Of a stretch of DNA of 64,000 nt, positions 47,293 through 59,945 are shown piece by piece. Numbering within the stretch: the stretch's first letter is position 1; the number at the start of each line of letters is the position of its first letter. The notes under the pieces are model-generated. The model had not been told where the DNA came from. It did no database searches and saw only the letters and a program-made list of their open reading frames with translations. Source of the DNA: Pycnopodia helianthoides (Eukaryota; Echinodermata; Asteroidea; Forcipulatida; Asteriidae); assembly GCA_032158295.1 (NCBI GenBank), contig CM063247.1, positions 15,850,009 through 15,914,008 on the forward strand. Direction: 5' to 3'. The position numbers and the translations under genes were made by a program.

Positions 47293-48597
47293 TAGCAAAT
47301 AATGTAGCCAGTCGCAGAAACTCTGTGGCGATCTACAAACCTCTTGGTGTCGCTTCTCTTCATTCTTCAAGGCTTAGGAGAGATGTTCTTATTAGTATTA
47401 TAGGGTCCCCTCAGCACTGCACCTTTAATCACCCTGCATTTCAATCAGCCCATCACGAGCAGTTCCAGTCCTCTGGAGTTGACATGTGTAACAGTGTCTT
47501 TGCCTGCTGTACAAGTGCCCCCACATGTAAAAGAGCCCTCCATGGCACTCCATTTAAAGTGGCAACCGCTCTGAACCCACGCTAGTTGCGTTGGAGGGTA
47601 TATTTATATGTTTTAGTAAATTAATAAGTAGCTTGCTGTGTGATTGTGTAGATTGAGTGTTAAAAAAAAACTAAGGTGGAGCAGTCTGTGTTGTCGTCGC
47701 CATGGAAACCATGGGAACAGCCTCATTGCCGTACAACAAACGTAAGAGTACTTAGAGACAAGTTGACAAATTGGGCTAATTTGGTCGCTATTTTCTTGTT
47801 GTTGTAGGACTAGTGCCGCAAAGAAAACAAGTATTTCCAAATGTCACTCTAATTATTATCTTCCTATGAATAGAGAGTTATTAATATTAAAAGCACATAC
47901 CAGCTCCCGCCCACATTTTTAAAGTCGCCCACAGTGTCATTAGTATTGCCTCGTGGCTTATGTTAAAGGGTAATACAAAAAGTATGCGAGTCAATGGTAA
48001 TTTTTGTGTTTTTTTTTGGGGGGGGGGCCCTCAGTCTAAACAGACCTTGGTTTGTTCACCATTATTTTGTGCTGGCAACATAATTTGTCCAAAATTGAAA
48101 GTCTGTGTATGTTGAATTGAAGGGGGATTTCGCTTCATTGCTATTTTGGGTAGTGTGTTCTGATTTCTCTATATTTGTATAACAAAACGAACAAGCAAAC
48201 ATTCTCAGCATACAGAAAGTAACACACCATATTTCTCTCTGGGTCTTTTATTGCCATGTCCGAAATTATGGTTCTTGCTCTAGGAGTTGACGATCATTTC
48301 ATCTACACGTTCGTGTTTCACCAATATTCCACTCAGCAGCCAATTATTGCCCCACATCCACTGTCATAATTCATTCACCTCATTCAAACACCGTCAAACC
48401 AAAGCGAGGCTAGAAGGGAGAAATAGTCGGGGGCCCTGGTTTTGTATCACAAGAATCAGTATTCATGACGACAAAAAATGGCAGCATCACGATGAATGGA
48501 ATAATTATGAAACGCAAGCATCATTTATTAAGCAAAATGTGTGTAGTGGGATATAGTGAAACTATCACAGTTCGCACTTTGTAAGGACTGCCCATAT

Positions 48598-48990
48598 TTA
48601 AAGGAACATTACATTATTGGTTTTTGCTAACAAAACAGTTGCTGGCAGTGTAAGCACTTTATGTAATCCACCATATACATAAACTGACAAACCTGTAGAA
48701 GTTTGAGAACGATTGGCCATCTGGGTCACGAGAAAATAGTGAAAAACCGATTACACATTTGCATGAAATCATATAGATTCAACAAATGAATAAAACGCTC
48801 ACTGAGCGATAAACTCCAATCGGAAAATTAGTTTAATCATTTCTCATAAAAATATGGCATTTCAGACATAAATAGTTCAAGGGATGTTTTCTACTATCAT
48901 CATTAGACCGGTGTAAGTTTTATGTAAATCTGTGATCAAAAAGTATATTTTACAAGTTTTTTTCTTACTAATTCTGTAATGTTCCTTTAA
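48598..48990 (-). mobile_element. MITE, TTAAAGGAACATTACA family (reverse)
   Basis: TTAAAGGAACATTACATTAT at the left, AATTCTGTAATGTTCCTTTAA at the right (21 bases). The body is the inverse of 39343-39726. Confidence 0.9.
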
Positions 48991-49387
48991 TGTTTAACAA
49001 CCACCCACGCAAGTCTAGCATCTACTGGTATGCTTGGTATAACAGTCTAGCCTTCTGACTGCTTGTTATGCCGAGTCTCTGCTCCATCTCTCCATAGTCA
49101 GAATAAATCTTCGACGAGCAGTTCTGGTTTCATATTATTTTTTTTCCTGTCGTGTCTCTCGCCAGTAATTTATAGCCGCAATTACTTCATTGATAGAAGT
49201 TTTGATCAGTTCAGTTTTATATTATTGAGATTTATGTATCGATATGTCGCAAACGGCAGCGTTTTGATTTTGTTTTTGTATTTTTTCTTTTCTTTTCTAC
49301 TTGTCAGAATTGCGAAAATAAAACTTACTGTCTCGTGGAAAGTGAAATAGTTTTGATGTTTTTGTTATTTTAGTTGCTCTCATAATA

Positions 49388-49600
49388 TTAATAGTAATAA
49401 TTTATTACATTTCTTGTGCGACCTCTCCATCCGAGGACGTTCCAAGGCGCAAATCACAATAAAATTCCATTAAAAATTGCAGCAAATTACAAACAAGAAA
49501 AATTACATCAAAAAACAAACAAATGAGCTAAAAAGTGAGTACATTTAAAAACAAGCAATACATGTTTTATATGAATGCAAACGTTAATTATCCCTTCATG
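49388..49600 (-). repeat. LINE/SINE-tail-like AT-rich sequence
   Basis: AATAGTAATAATTTATT then CGTTCCAAGGCGCAAATCAC, recalling the tails at 33345 and 52190. No protein remnant. Confidence 0.35.
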
Positions 49601-49899
49601 AAGGGAGTAAAATGACAAACCAATAATCACGTCAGTATTGTGCGTATTCATTTAACAAAAATATACGCCCTATTAATGTAAGTATTCCAGTGTGAAACAT
49701 GAGGGTTCAGCAGCTTCTAGCCCAATATATTTGTGTGCCAGGATCCAGCATTCTTACTTCTGTTTATTCCAAGTTTATTGTACATCTTAATATCAGCTTG
49801 TATTTATTTACCGATGTACTGATTGTGCTCTCCCTTCGCATCAAGAGATAAGCCACAATTTGTCATTATTTTAACCCGGACTATAATATCCCCAAGGCT

Positions 49900-50805
49900 A
49901 CAACAATCTTATTGTATGAATATATATAAATAAAACAGTCTCCATAGAAACTACGGCACACTCGGCTAACCTCACGTCGTGCGTTCGCACGGCCTGTACA
50001 CGCACGGTCAGCCATTCGTGAGATGCGGCCGTAATGAATAGTCAAAATGAATACGATTCAAGCGATCTGTAAGTGTCCTTTTTGAATAGAGGTTATAGTA
50101 TTATTATTATTTGTTCAAACAATTTGCACAAGGCAGAATCTCATTTCGTTACATTATAATAAATTTAATTTTATCATCAAATATCTCAACCGAAGTACCG
50201 TACGAAAGAAAAATAAAGCCCCACATTTATTTGAGCTATCTTTATATTTTTGTTCTTAGTATATTATACCAAACAACCTTTGGATATCAGATAGCCATGA
50301 TATTTTGGTATAATCTATCAGAACAAGGACACTAATTTTTTTTCTCCCTGTTATTTATAAATGTACCGGTAGTTCGATTCCGTGGGCGATTTGTCCACGA
50401 TAGTCTGGCACGGGCAGAGAAGGTGCTATACACGCATAATGCTATAACCATTGGCTACGGTATGATGATGCTAATGAACCGTTGTAGTCCTACATTCATG
50501 TATGTATAGTGTTGTGTATAATATGTGCACTGTATCCCCGTCACCACAAACCCCCCTTGACTCTCTCGCGCTTCGTTGGGTTTTTGTCTTCAATCTAAAT
50601 CGGTTCGGGTGAGAACTGCTCTACTACAAGTACAACGGTCTCTCGCTCGGAACGGGTCTTTTACTGCTCTCTCTCTGTCTAGACCCCTACCCCGTCGTCA
50701 CTGACGTATTCTAGCCACCAACCATGCACAGCTAGCTCCCTCCCCTGTGTGACATATCACGGTGTGTGTCGGTCTAGCTATCACGGGGACTGTCGAACAA
50801 TCAGG
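49900..50805 (+). promoter_or_regulatory. Probable promoter/5' leader of the downstream gene
   Basis: Precedes the candidate first exon at 50806. CpG dinucleotides are frequent in 49970-50030 and 50560-50720. TATATATAAATAAA lies at about 49921-49934 but is 870 bases upstream. TGACGTA (CRE-like) is at about 50701. No transcription start can be fixed from the sequence. Confidence 0.35.
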
Positions 50806-50882
50806 ATGGACGCCACGAGCATGGAGGCGGCATGGGGTACCAATGGAATAGACTACGCTGACGTTCTTAAAATTCGACACAG
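50806..50882 (+). CDS. Candidate first coding exon of an unidentified gene
   Basis: ATG at 50806 in a fair context (CAGGATGG) opens 25 codons plus two bases, followed by a good donor, AG|GTGAGG. The encoded start is MDATSMEAAWGTNG and ends DYADVLKIRH, then Arg or Ser. There is no signal peptide and no membrane segment, so an intracellular protein is likely. I do not recognise the family. The upstream CpG content supports a promoter. No following exon could be found before 64000, so intron 1 would exceed 13 kb. It could also be a chance ATG and donor. Confidence 0.5.
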
Positions 50883-51407
50883 GTGAGGAATTTTAACTGT
50901 CTTAAATGAGACTGACAGATGATTTTGTTTCTTGTGAATGGAGGGAGGAATGTATCGTATTAATATACGCTGCGTGGGTGCGGAGTTTAAGTGATATGAA
51001 GGGAGTGAGTTTGGATGTTGATACGTGGTTGTAACTATATTGTTTTGCTGGCAACTCACCGCCTCGATCATATTGTATTTTATCAACGTGAAATTAAGTA
51101 ATATTAATTAAGGAACAACTTGATGGTTGAATGAAGGTCAACTTAGCATTTGAAAATAGTTAAATTATTGCGTATAGCTTATACGGAGAACCCTGTTATG
51201 TTGAGTATAATTTACAACCCTGTACGATTTTTATATTCGAAACAAATTATATTTTAAAGCACACAGCACATCACACAGCAGCAGACTCCTGCCTTAGGGC
51301 TGGGTTGGGGCCTTCGTGCAGACTATTTATTTTTTAATTGCTATTGGGTATTCCTGATGATGAGTTAGAATAACGGGCAACATTATGAACAATAATGCAT
51401 AGGACTT

Positions 51408-51665
51408 TTAGGTTGGCTCAGTGGTTTCTCTTCCCTGCCTTTCCCCTCACTGTGGACCCCGGTTCGAGTCTCGCCCAGACCGGAGCCTCGTGGATTGGGT
51501 TTTCAGTCCCTACCTGGTTGAGTCGGTTCTCTCCCAATTTTGGGGTTTCCTCCCGCATATAAAACTGAACATTTCTTCTCGGTTTCCTATTTATCATCCT
51601 ATTGGCGTTTGCGCCGTTGGGTGTGTAATGAAATAAATAAATAAATAAATAGATAAATAAACAAA
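51408..51665 (+). mobile_element. tRNA-derived SINE (third family)
   Basis: Head with GGTTGGCTCAGTGGTTTC (A-box region) and CCCGGTTCGAGTCTCGCC (B box). Body TTGAGTCGGTTCTCTCCCAA and GGGTTTCCTCCCGCATATAA. Tail (AAAT)n at 51631-51661. Confidence 0.85.
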
Positions 51666-52170
51666 TGCTGGATATACACAGGCACACATATTAGCGTGCA
51701 AACACCTGCAATCAGGACCTCCTATTATTTGTACTCTTGACTTTTTGGCAACAGCTCGCATTGTTTTTGTACACACTTTCCACATGGGGGACCTTTCCCC
51801 AACTGGGGGACCCCTATTGTCCATTTTGTTTATAAGTCCCCGGTTTGAATGTGTATAATAAACCACCAAAAAAAACCCAAACCTATTTTGAAATAGACTT
51901 GGCCTATATTTATTCGCTGTGTCATTTTTTTCTACACCAAGCCTTATTACAAATTTTAATTCCATCGCGCAAAAATCAATACCTTACTATTCAGACAAAA
52001 CACAATCCCTTTTTCGAATCGATTTGTGCAACTCATGCATTGCGCCTATTGATGTTTAAAGAGAAAAAATAACATAATGTACCATTGTGTAGGGTTTGAT
52101 GTTTAGTAGGACACTGTTGGTTTGTTGGTATAGTATATTTATTTTTATTCCATTCGCCTGGTTCTTAAGA

Positions 52171-52530
52171 TAATAATAATAATAATAATAAACAGTTTTT
52201 ATATAGCGCAAAATCACAAAAAAATAAATTTAAGTCTCTGAGCGCTTTAAGGAATGAAAACATTAGGAATAGGAAGACAGGGAGCGAAGAAAAGAGAAAG
52301 TGAACTGGAATGTGACATAACTTTGACAAAGAGTAATACTTAATTATTTACAAATTAAACAGGTATGTTTTCAGAAGACTCTTAAAATCGTTCACTGTGT
52401 CTACATGTTTGAGATTGTTTGGTAATTTGTTCCATAACTCTGCAGCTGCCAACTGGAAAGACCTTCCACCATAAAAATTGGTTGAAATCTTCTGGAGAAA
52501 GATGAACTCTTCTGGAGAAAGTATAGCTGA
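52171..52530 (-). mobile_element. LINE 3'-tail-like fragment
   Basis: Starts with AATAATAATAATAA and TTTTTATATAGCGCAAAATC, read on the minus strand as a CR1/L2-like 3' end. The other side carries GTATGTTTTCAGAAGACTCT and GGTAATTTGTTCCATAACTC, words I associate with such elements in invertebrates. No intact ORF. Confidence 0.45.
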
Positions 52531-52863
52531 AATGGATGAGAATTAGGACAAATCCCATGTTAAAGGGAACATTGCCTTCGGATTGGGCGCTTTTGGGCTA
52601 TAAAAAGCGTTTGCTATGAAATGATATGGTTGGAAAGATGTTTTAAAAGTAGAATATAATGATCCACACAAATATGTCTCGAAATCGTGTGGTTTTCCTT
52701 CTATTTCGTTTTCAATCAGCGCGAGACTTGCACAGTCTATAAAAAAATCATGGTATAAAAAGTTCCCATGCCCCACCCAACCAACCACCCCCCCCCCTTT
52801 CAACGAAATTATCACTTGTGGGTTTGATCTTATGTTTAAAAAAAAACGGATTTATTTAGCTCT

Positions 52864-53258
52864 TTAAAGGAACATTACAGAATTAGTAAGAAATAAACTT
52901 TAAAATATACTTTTGATCACAGATTTACATAAAACTTGCACGGTCTATAATGATGATGATAGAAGAAAACATCCCTTGAAATATTTCTGTCCGAAACGCC
53001 ATATTTGATGAGAAATGAATAAACTAGTTTTCCGATTGGAGTTTATCGCTCAGTGAGCGTTTTATTCATTTTTTGAATCTGTATGATTTCATGCAAATGT
53101 GTAATCGGTTTTTCACTATATTTTCTCGTGACCCAGATCGCCGATCGATCTCAAACTTCTACAGAATTGTCAGTTTATGTATATGGTGGATTACATAAAG
53201 TGCTTGCACTGCCAGCAACTGTTTTGTTAGCAAAACCAATTCTGTAATGTTTTTTTAA
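52864..53258 (+). mobile_element. MITE, TTAAAGGAACATTACAG family
   Basis: TTAAAGGAACATTACAGAAT at the left, ATTCTGTAATGTTTTTTTAA at the right. Same orientation as 39343. Confidence 0.9.
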
Positions 53259-53579
53259 GTGAAGTAAAGTTATGACGTGAGCATGGAGTGGCCTAATGGT
53301 GGGTTGCGCTGGTATTTTGTGCTCTAGCATAAATCACTTTAAATTAATAAAACTCAACCATGCATATGAATGTATAAAAACACCAGATTTTACACCGACC
53401 TTGCCCTGGAAGAAGGGCAAGGTCTTCTTGCTGTTATCACATTGAGGCCATTTTTGTTTTCCCTATCACTAAACTTACTCAAACCGAGGCTAGAAGCTAC
53501 AGAAGGAAAAAGCATATAGTCTTGCACCTATTGTGTTATATAATTATAAAGTGTATTCCTAACTGTTCTATAACTACTA

Positions 53580-53761
53580 TAGCCTGCCCGATATGGGGTA
53601 GATGGTCCCCCCCCCCAATGTTCCCACACTATAACACACTATTTTCCTCTTGTATAAAACTCCCCCCTAAAATCCTCAAAAGAATTTCTGAGATGCCAAG
53701 CACACAATGAAGACACAATAGGAGGGGGGGGGTACCCTCTGCCCCATATCGAGCACCAATT
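53580..53761 (-). mobile_element. MITE, CGATATGGGGCAGAGG family, inverse copy
   Basis: Starts TAGCCTGCCCGATATGGGG and ends CTCTGCCCCATATCGAGCAC. The body (CAATGTTCCCACACTATAAC and others) is the reverse complement of 47104-47292. Confidence 0.85.
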
Positions 53762-54289
53762 GATAACTACGGTGCATTAGTCAGGTATGGCGACAGACTA
53801 TAGTGTATTTAATACATAGGGTTATCTTGATTCGTCTTTAGTCAGCCTGGTTCGGGGTACCATGTCGCTATATAGGTAAATCATCAGCCATAAATTTCAC
53901 GTAGCTTTAAAAGCTATTAAACAAGTTATATAGACAGTGTGTTCAACTTTTGCCAAATTAAATAAATGGGTCAACCTTTGAAACATATGCTCGGCAGACG
54001 AGACGCTTTCTGTACGGTGAGGTGGAGAGGCGCACTCTTTATCATACGCCGTATGCCCGGTGTACATCTCAATATCAAATGACGTCTTGAATGCACTTTA
54101 CTGTAATGAAATGGCACACGTCTCCGTTCAGGCAACCGTCATTTTGATTTCCCTCAATTCATGGTCGAGATTAATGCTAAATCGTTCTCGGAAATTGTAC
54201 CTTCGGTATGTTGCCTAATGGCGAATCACAAGTGACGCCGCGGCACACTGTGAAACTGTTAGTACTGTTAGTACTGTGCCTGATTTCAC

Positions 54290-54395
54290 CATGGCACATG
54301 CTTACCGGATAATTATGTGCTTACAGACCATAGAACCACAGGGTGCAGTAAGCACATAATTCCGCGGTAAGCAGCACCATGAAATTAGGTCCCCT
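54290..54395. repeat. Short inverted repeat related to the GGGCCC family
   Basis: GCTTACCGGATAATTATGTGC and CACATAATTCCGCGGTAAGC form the arms; outer ends ATTTCACCATGG and CCATGAAATTAGG. Similar words recur at 63700-63795. Confidence 0.6.
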
Positions 54396-54424
54396 GTATA
54401 GCTTTCTTGAAAGGTGCAGTGCAT

Positions 54425-54805
54425 TTAAAGGTACTGTCATAGATCGGTTATCCACAAATTAATGGCCATAAAAACTTACTTGGTAAGAAGCACTGCAGCT
54501 GTTGAAAGTATGAACTATTTTGAGAAAGGAATCCCTTCGAAGTAAAATGTTTTGGATATTTTGTTCACCCCTAACATTTGAATCTGAGAAACAATTCCTG
54601 CATGAATCGTTTCTCAGATTTTCTCAAATTTTCGTGGTGTCCGCTCACGAATGTGCTCTGGGTTTTTTTCCCGGTGATATCTCACAAACGCGACCACCTT
54701 TTGAAGTGAAATTTTAACAGGTTAGTTTTATTGTATGTACCTATATTTATATAGGATTAACACAATCAGTAGGCTCCAATTACCAATCGTCTACTGTGCC
54801 TTTAA
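54425..54805. mobile_element. MITE, TTAAAGGCAC-type family
   Basis: TTAAAGGTACTGTCATAGAT at the left, CGTCTACTGTGCCTTTAA at the right. The body matches 26320-26694. Confidence 0.85.
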
Positions 54806-55367
54806 GTGACTGCGTAGGCCCATGGTATCATCTCCTGTGCTATGAATAATATAAAATAAATACTATAGAAACACAACACACAAATTTCTTTTTAAAAATG
54901 TTATATTTATTTTGCAACCTCGGCGTCTCCTTCAGTGTAATTAGTTCTAATCCAAGGTGATGGCAGAAAAATAGCATCATGGTGACAAGAGGGGTGTTAA
55001 AAAGATCAATGTTTATCAGATGTTGGTGTGACGTGGCCAAGAATAAAGGTCTGCAGCCCTTTCACGTAGTAGTATAGTCTGTTCTCCTAGTTCATTGGGG
55101 GATTAGAAGCCAATGTCGCTGCACAGGAAACACTGTTGTAGAACTCGGGGTACCTTTCAACAGGACAACAACATTAAGAAGTTTAATGACCTATGCTAAT
55201 TATACTCTGACGTCACAGCCTCAGTCTGTCGACCAAGCGTTCGAAGAAAACCAGGGGAGGGCATCAGTGCAAAGCAAATAAAAACACTTCAAACCATTTT
55301 TAGAATACCATTCACGTATTAAACATCGACCACCCACCACCCTAAAAAACAACATATAAATACAGGC

Positions 55368-55752
55368 TTAAAGGAACATTACAGAATTGATAAGAAAAAA
55401 GTTGTAAAATATACTTTTTGATCACAGATTTACATAAAACTTACACGGTCTAATGATGATGAATAGTAGAAAACATCCCTTGTCTGAAATGCCATACTTG
55501 ATGAGAAATTAATAAACTAATTTTCCGATTGGAGTTTATCGCTCAGTGAGCGTTTTATTCATTTGTTGAATCTATATGATTTCATGCAAAATGTGTAATC
55601 GGTTTTTCACTATTTTCTCCGTGACCCAGATGGCCGATCGATCTCAAACTTCTACGGGTTTGTCAGTTTATGTATATGGTGGATTACATAAAGTGCTTAC
55701 ACTGCCTGCAACTGTTTTGTTAGCAAAAACCAATTCTGTAATGTTCCTTTAA
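55368..55752 (+). mobile_element. MITE, TTAAAGGAACATTACAG family
   Basis: TTAAAGGAACATTACAGAAT at the left, TTCTGTAATGTTCCTTTAA at the right. Same orientation as 39343. Confidence 0.92.
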
Positions 55753-56424
55753 CTTTAAATAACGATAACATGAATTTATAATTACCATGTCAAAAGCACA
55801 TATCGCTTCACACAAAATACGACAGACAGATAGTTAAACCTAAACTAAACATATTTTTAAAACTAAAAATACTAAGTTAAGAAACAACAAACACAACAAA
55901 TTTACTTACGAAGTCCACTAGAGTTTACATCATAGATATGGCACAATAGTCCAACGGAAAATTCTTTAGATTTTTCCTATTTATGCATACGGTCGTCAAA
56001 TACTCTGCTCATTGTGTTTGAAAGTAAATACAAGAATAAAAAAATGATAATTATAAAATACACTTAAAACAGTCAATCCATTTTTGTCTAGTGCAAAAAT
56101 AATGTGTGCACTGAAAACCAGACGTGGTGAAATGCAGAAATAAATTAATTCATGTAAATACACATTTAACAGAATAATAAAATGGATAAAGGAAAGCCAT
56201 CAAACGTTTATTGACAAATTGTCTATGTTTTTGATTGGATTGGCGGGTTTCGATGGTCTGTGTAATTTCTTATTACAAAGCTAGACTTATTCACAAAAAA
56301 AGGTTTTGTAGATGATGTACACCAATGAGTGTACACCCATAAACTCAGTGTCCAACACTACATGTACTTTTTTGCTTCTAAGTGGATTTTCTTATCTGCA
56401 TTACTTTTTCTTGTAATTTTTTTC

Positions 56425-56503
56425 CTTTCTATGTAAAGCGCAATAGGGACATGCTATCCTGTAATGTGTTATGCGCTATAAAAGAACCGTGTATTATTAT
56501 GAT
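56425..56503 (+). mobile_element. LINE/SINE 3' tail fragment
   Basis: TGTAAAGCGCAATAGGGACA and TGTTATGCGCTATAAAAGAA followed by GTATTATTATGA. It resembles CR1/L2-type 3' ends; nothing upstream is preserved. Confidence 0.5.
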
Positions 56504-56504
56504 C

Positions 56505-58250
56505 AACAAACGCTCTAATATTCTCTGATGGCTGTTCCTATGCCCAGGCCCCGTAATAGTCTCACACGGTGCTTTATGCAACTCTCGACTGAGGAACGCG
56601 GTACGGCATTTTTTTTTTTTCATGTTAATTTCTTGACACCCCGTCTCATTGACCTCGTTCAAAATAATTGCGCTCTGGAAGCACATCGCGTACTTTTCAC
56701 GGGGAGGCCCGCAAATAGATTAGACTTTGACCCCAGTCGCCAGGGTGAGCTATACGCTGCCGTGACTCGCTGACGCAAACGTGCCCCAGGGTGGTCGAAT
56801 CGACTTGCTGTGGGGACTGCGAGACGAGTCTATGTTCTGTCTGGAGGATTGGGTTCAACGTAATCGAATGAACGTATCACATGATTATGTCGGGTACTTG
56901 ACCGAATTTCACTGACTAGACCAAAGTGTTCCAGTATTCAAATTGGATTGCTGTTGATAAAGGGGGAAATCATTTCTGTTTAATGATATAAGTCAACGCA
57001 TTGGAGCCACTTAGTGCTGCAAAGATCATTGAACTTGGCGATATCATCAAAATAAAACATTACACTGTTGAAAACATAAAAATATATTATATCAGAATAC
57101 AAAATGATTGTTTATAATTTCTTGGAAACATCACAAATCGTAGCTATTAAAATGTGTGGACTTTAATGCGTATAGTTCACTCAACTTATACCGTTATTTT
57201 GCATATTTATAGTTTTGTATAATATATTTGAATGTGTACGTATACAAGCTTTTACTAGTTGTTTGTAGTATCCTCATTATGGCCACATACAAACCACTTA
57301 TTTATTTATGCCCGACAATCCTATTGGAACATTGAAAAACGTCAGTGTTTCTAATGATTGATCAACGTCAGTGACGTCATCAAAATTTTTAATGTCATAA
57401 TGCTCTTTATGTACAGTGTATTATCAAACTTAGTTTTAGTAAATAGAACTTAGCTATTTTTCCCCATCAGGATTTGAATCTAATTATTTTAATGCAAAGC
57501 GACGATTCTTTTCAAAATGATTTCCTTTTCGTTTTATTTATAAATGTCCCTATTTGTACAAAAGGCGAGTGCAATATTTTGGTTCGTCCCTCAAACATAT
57601 GTTTCTATATAAACATAGCCGACAGTTCAATCTGAAACACGGTCAAACACTATGTGCACAGTTACATTAGGAGTGAGATTATCAGTTTATTTATTTCAAA
57701 TAATATTTGTTTGTGCTTTTAAAAAAATTCTGCACCGTATGTTTAGTTATAACAAAAATTCGACGTGAAGTCTGACAGTTTTTCCCAATGGTCATTTCAT
57801 ATTTGCTCCGGACTAGAGCATTATCAACGGAAACCTAGCGCGTTTACATAATTAGTAACCAAACACGCGTGTTCACAATACAAACCCCGCCCACTGGTGT
57901 GCATCATAATGAGCTCATTTGCATAACAGTAATGCAGCTACCCTGGGTATTTTTCGTGCCTGGAAGGTCTGTGTGTGTGCCACGCGCCTGTGTCGCTAGA
58001 TTCTATTACCACCCGTAATTGTATGGATTATGGTGGGGCGTATACCCAACGGTTTACGCATACCGGGATATCTGTGTGGGGTCGATTCTTAATTTTAATC
58101 TGCACCGAAACTGGAACTTGGAAGAAGAAAAAAAATCCACACTTGAGGGAAGGCCTTGTTCTTTGTTGAGATAAAATTACGGCACTGCACGACAAAGTGC
58201 CCCATATACGGGGGGGGGGGGCTGATGGGGCCTGGCATGATCTAATGATC
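56505..58250. other. Non-coding stretch, nothing identified
   Basis: Overlapping ORFs at 56429-56773 run on opposite strands and match nothing I recognise. No repeat ends seen. CpG density is slightly raised near 56530-56800. Confidence 0.35.
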
Positions 58251-58251
58251 A

Positions 58252-58446
58252 GGGCCCAATTTCATAGAGCTGCTTAAGCACTAAAAGCAGCTAAGCATAA
58301 TAAAATTATGCTTACCAGAATAAGGTTACCAGCCAAAATGCCATTTCACATGTACAATCTGTGACTGGTATCCTGCCTTTTTTTTTGCTCAGCAGAACAT
58401 TTTTAAGCAACATTTTCTGCTTAAGCAGCTCTATGAAATTGGGCCC
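58252..58446. mobile_element. MITE, GGGCCC family
   Basis: GGGCCCAATTTCATAGAGCT and AGCTCTATGAAATTGGGCCC are perfect 20-base inverted ends. The body holds ACCAGAATAAGGTTACCAGC. Confidence 0.92.
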
Positions 58447-58652
58447 TGTTCATAAAAAACTCACTAGCAGCTGCAAAAGATAGATGGTAGGTAGCAAGAT
58501 ATATATATATTTTAATAATTTAGAAATAATTTACCTACTCATTGATGGAAATCGTTTATAATAGCCCCCCCCCCCCCCATTGGGAACCCCTATATGTTTG
58601 AGTCAAAATGGCAACTTATTGCCAAGGTAGGCCTAGCTCATGGAGTTGCATT

Positions 58653-58952
58653 ATAGACCTTTCCATTGTTGATAAACAAACCGCGCTGTTGGCATGGAAG
58701 GCCGAATGTTAGCAAAACACTCAATCGTGTTAACAGATGTTTCAACAAAATTCAACATTTTCTGCAAACTTTCAATTAAGTAAAGTACCTCTCATGATTG
58801 GTTGCTTTATTTCCAACAAATTCAACACTATTTTTGAATATTTGTGTAACATTGTTAAAAACTGTGGCTATCTGTTTTTGTTTTGCATTTATGGCTTTTC
58901 CGACCTCGGTTGGCAAAAACTCGGGCTGTGACGTTGCAAAAGAAAGGTCTAT
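58653..58952. mobile_element. Diverged MITE with TATAGACCTTTC ends
   Basis: TATAGACCTTTCCATTG at the left, GAAAGGTCTATA at the right. The interior is unlike the 5672 and 20555 elements. Confidence 0.5.
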
Positions 58953-59945
58953 ATCTGGAACAAAGATGGCGTCAATAAAACTCAACTATACGACGAGCAG
59001 TAAATGCTACCCCAAGCGTGGTGTGTGTGTCTTAGTTGTAAGCTTTTAATTGTTCAGTCATTCCAAACCGTGGCTGCGCTTTCAGTTCATTATGTTTGCT
59101 GAGATCGGCAGGTTTTCAATTGCCCCTTCTGAAAATGTGAATGAATTTTATCTGCGGCCATGCGAGCAGACCGGGGTCAAACTCACACCTTTGAATTATG
59201 CATATATAGGCCTATGATGTTGCAGCTAGACGAAGCATCCGTACTATTTGATATTTGATGCAGTAATTATACCCATATTCCCGTATGCAGTTGTTTTCCT
59301 TCTGTGAATGCATTCGTCGAGAATGCAACCGATGATTATTTTGAAATGCATTTTGGATGTGTATTTTGTGAAATGTAACAGAGAGGTAAAAATCTAGCTG
59401 CATTCAAATAATTTTGAGACTCACAATTATGGAATTTTCTTTCTGTCTAGTGGTTTATGGTTATTTTAAATAGTTCGTCTATATATTATACTCGTGTGTA
59501 CACAATTACAATAGCCCAGTCCATTAAAGCATCAAAACAGCCTAAAAGTGTGTACGGCATTGGTAAGGGTTACCCCCCCCCCAAAAAAAAACCCCATATA
59601 CATGGTATACAAATGGTCATAGTGGACAAAATTCCCTTAAAGTCATTTTGCCTGGAATGCAATAGCTTTTAAGAAATGAGCAAAACAGTTAGTTTTGACC
59701 TCGCGTAACCAAACCTTGATGTTTGAAAACAGTGAAAAACATATCTAAGTTTCGGTGTTTTTTGGCTTAATTTATATCTTCTCATGACTCCTATGACCGA
59801 TTGAGCTTAAATCTTCACGGGTTAAAATACTGGACTCTGCATTAAGTTCAGTATTTTTTATCTAAATAAACACTTACCCAGTGTGAGCACTGACTTGAAC
59901 TACAATACTGATGTGCTTTCCATATACATTTAGGCCTTTGTATAT

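Noticed and set aside
47208..47585. 125-codon ORF
   Set aside because: It starts inside the MITE at 47104-47292, and the rest matches nothing I know.
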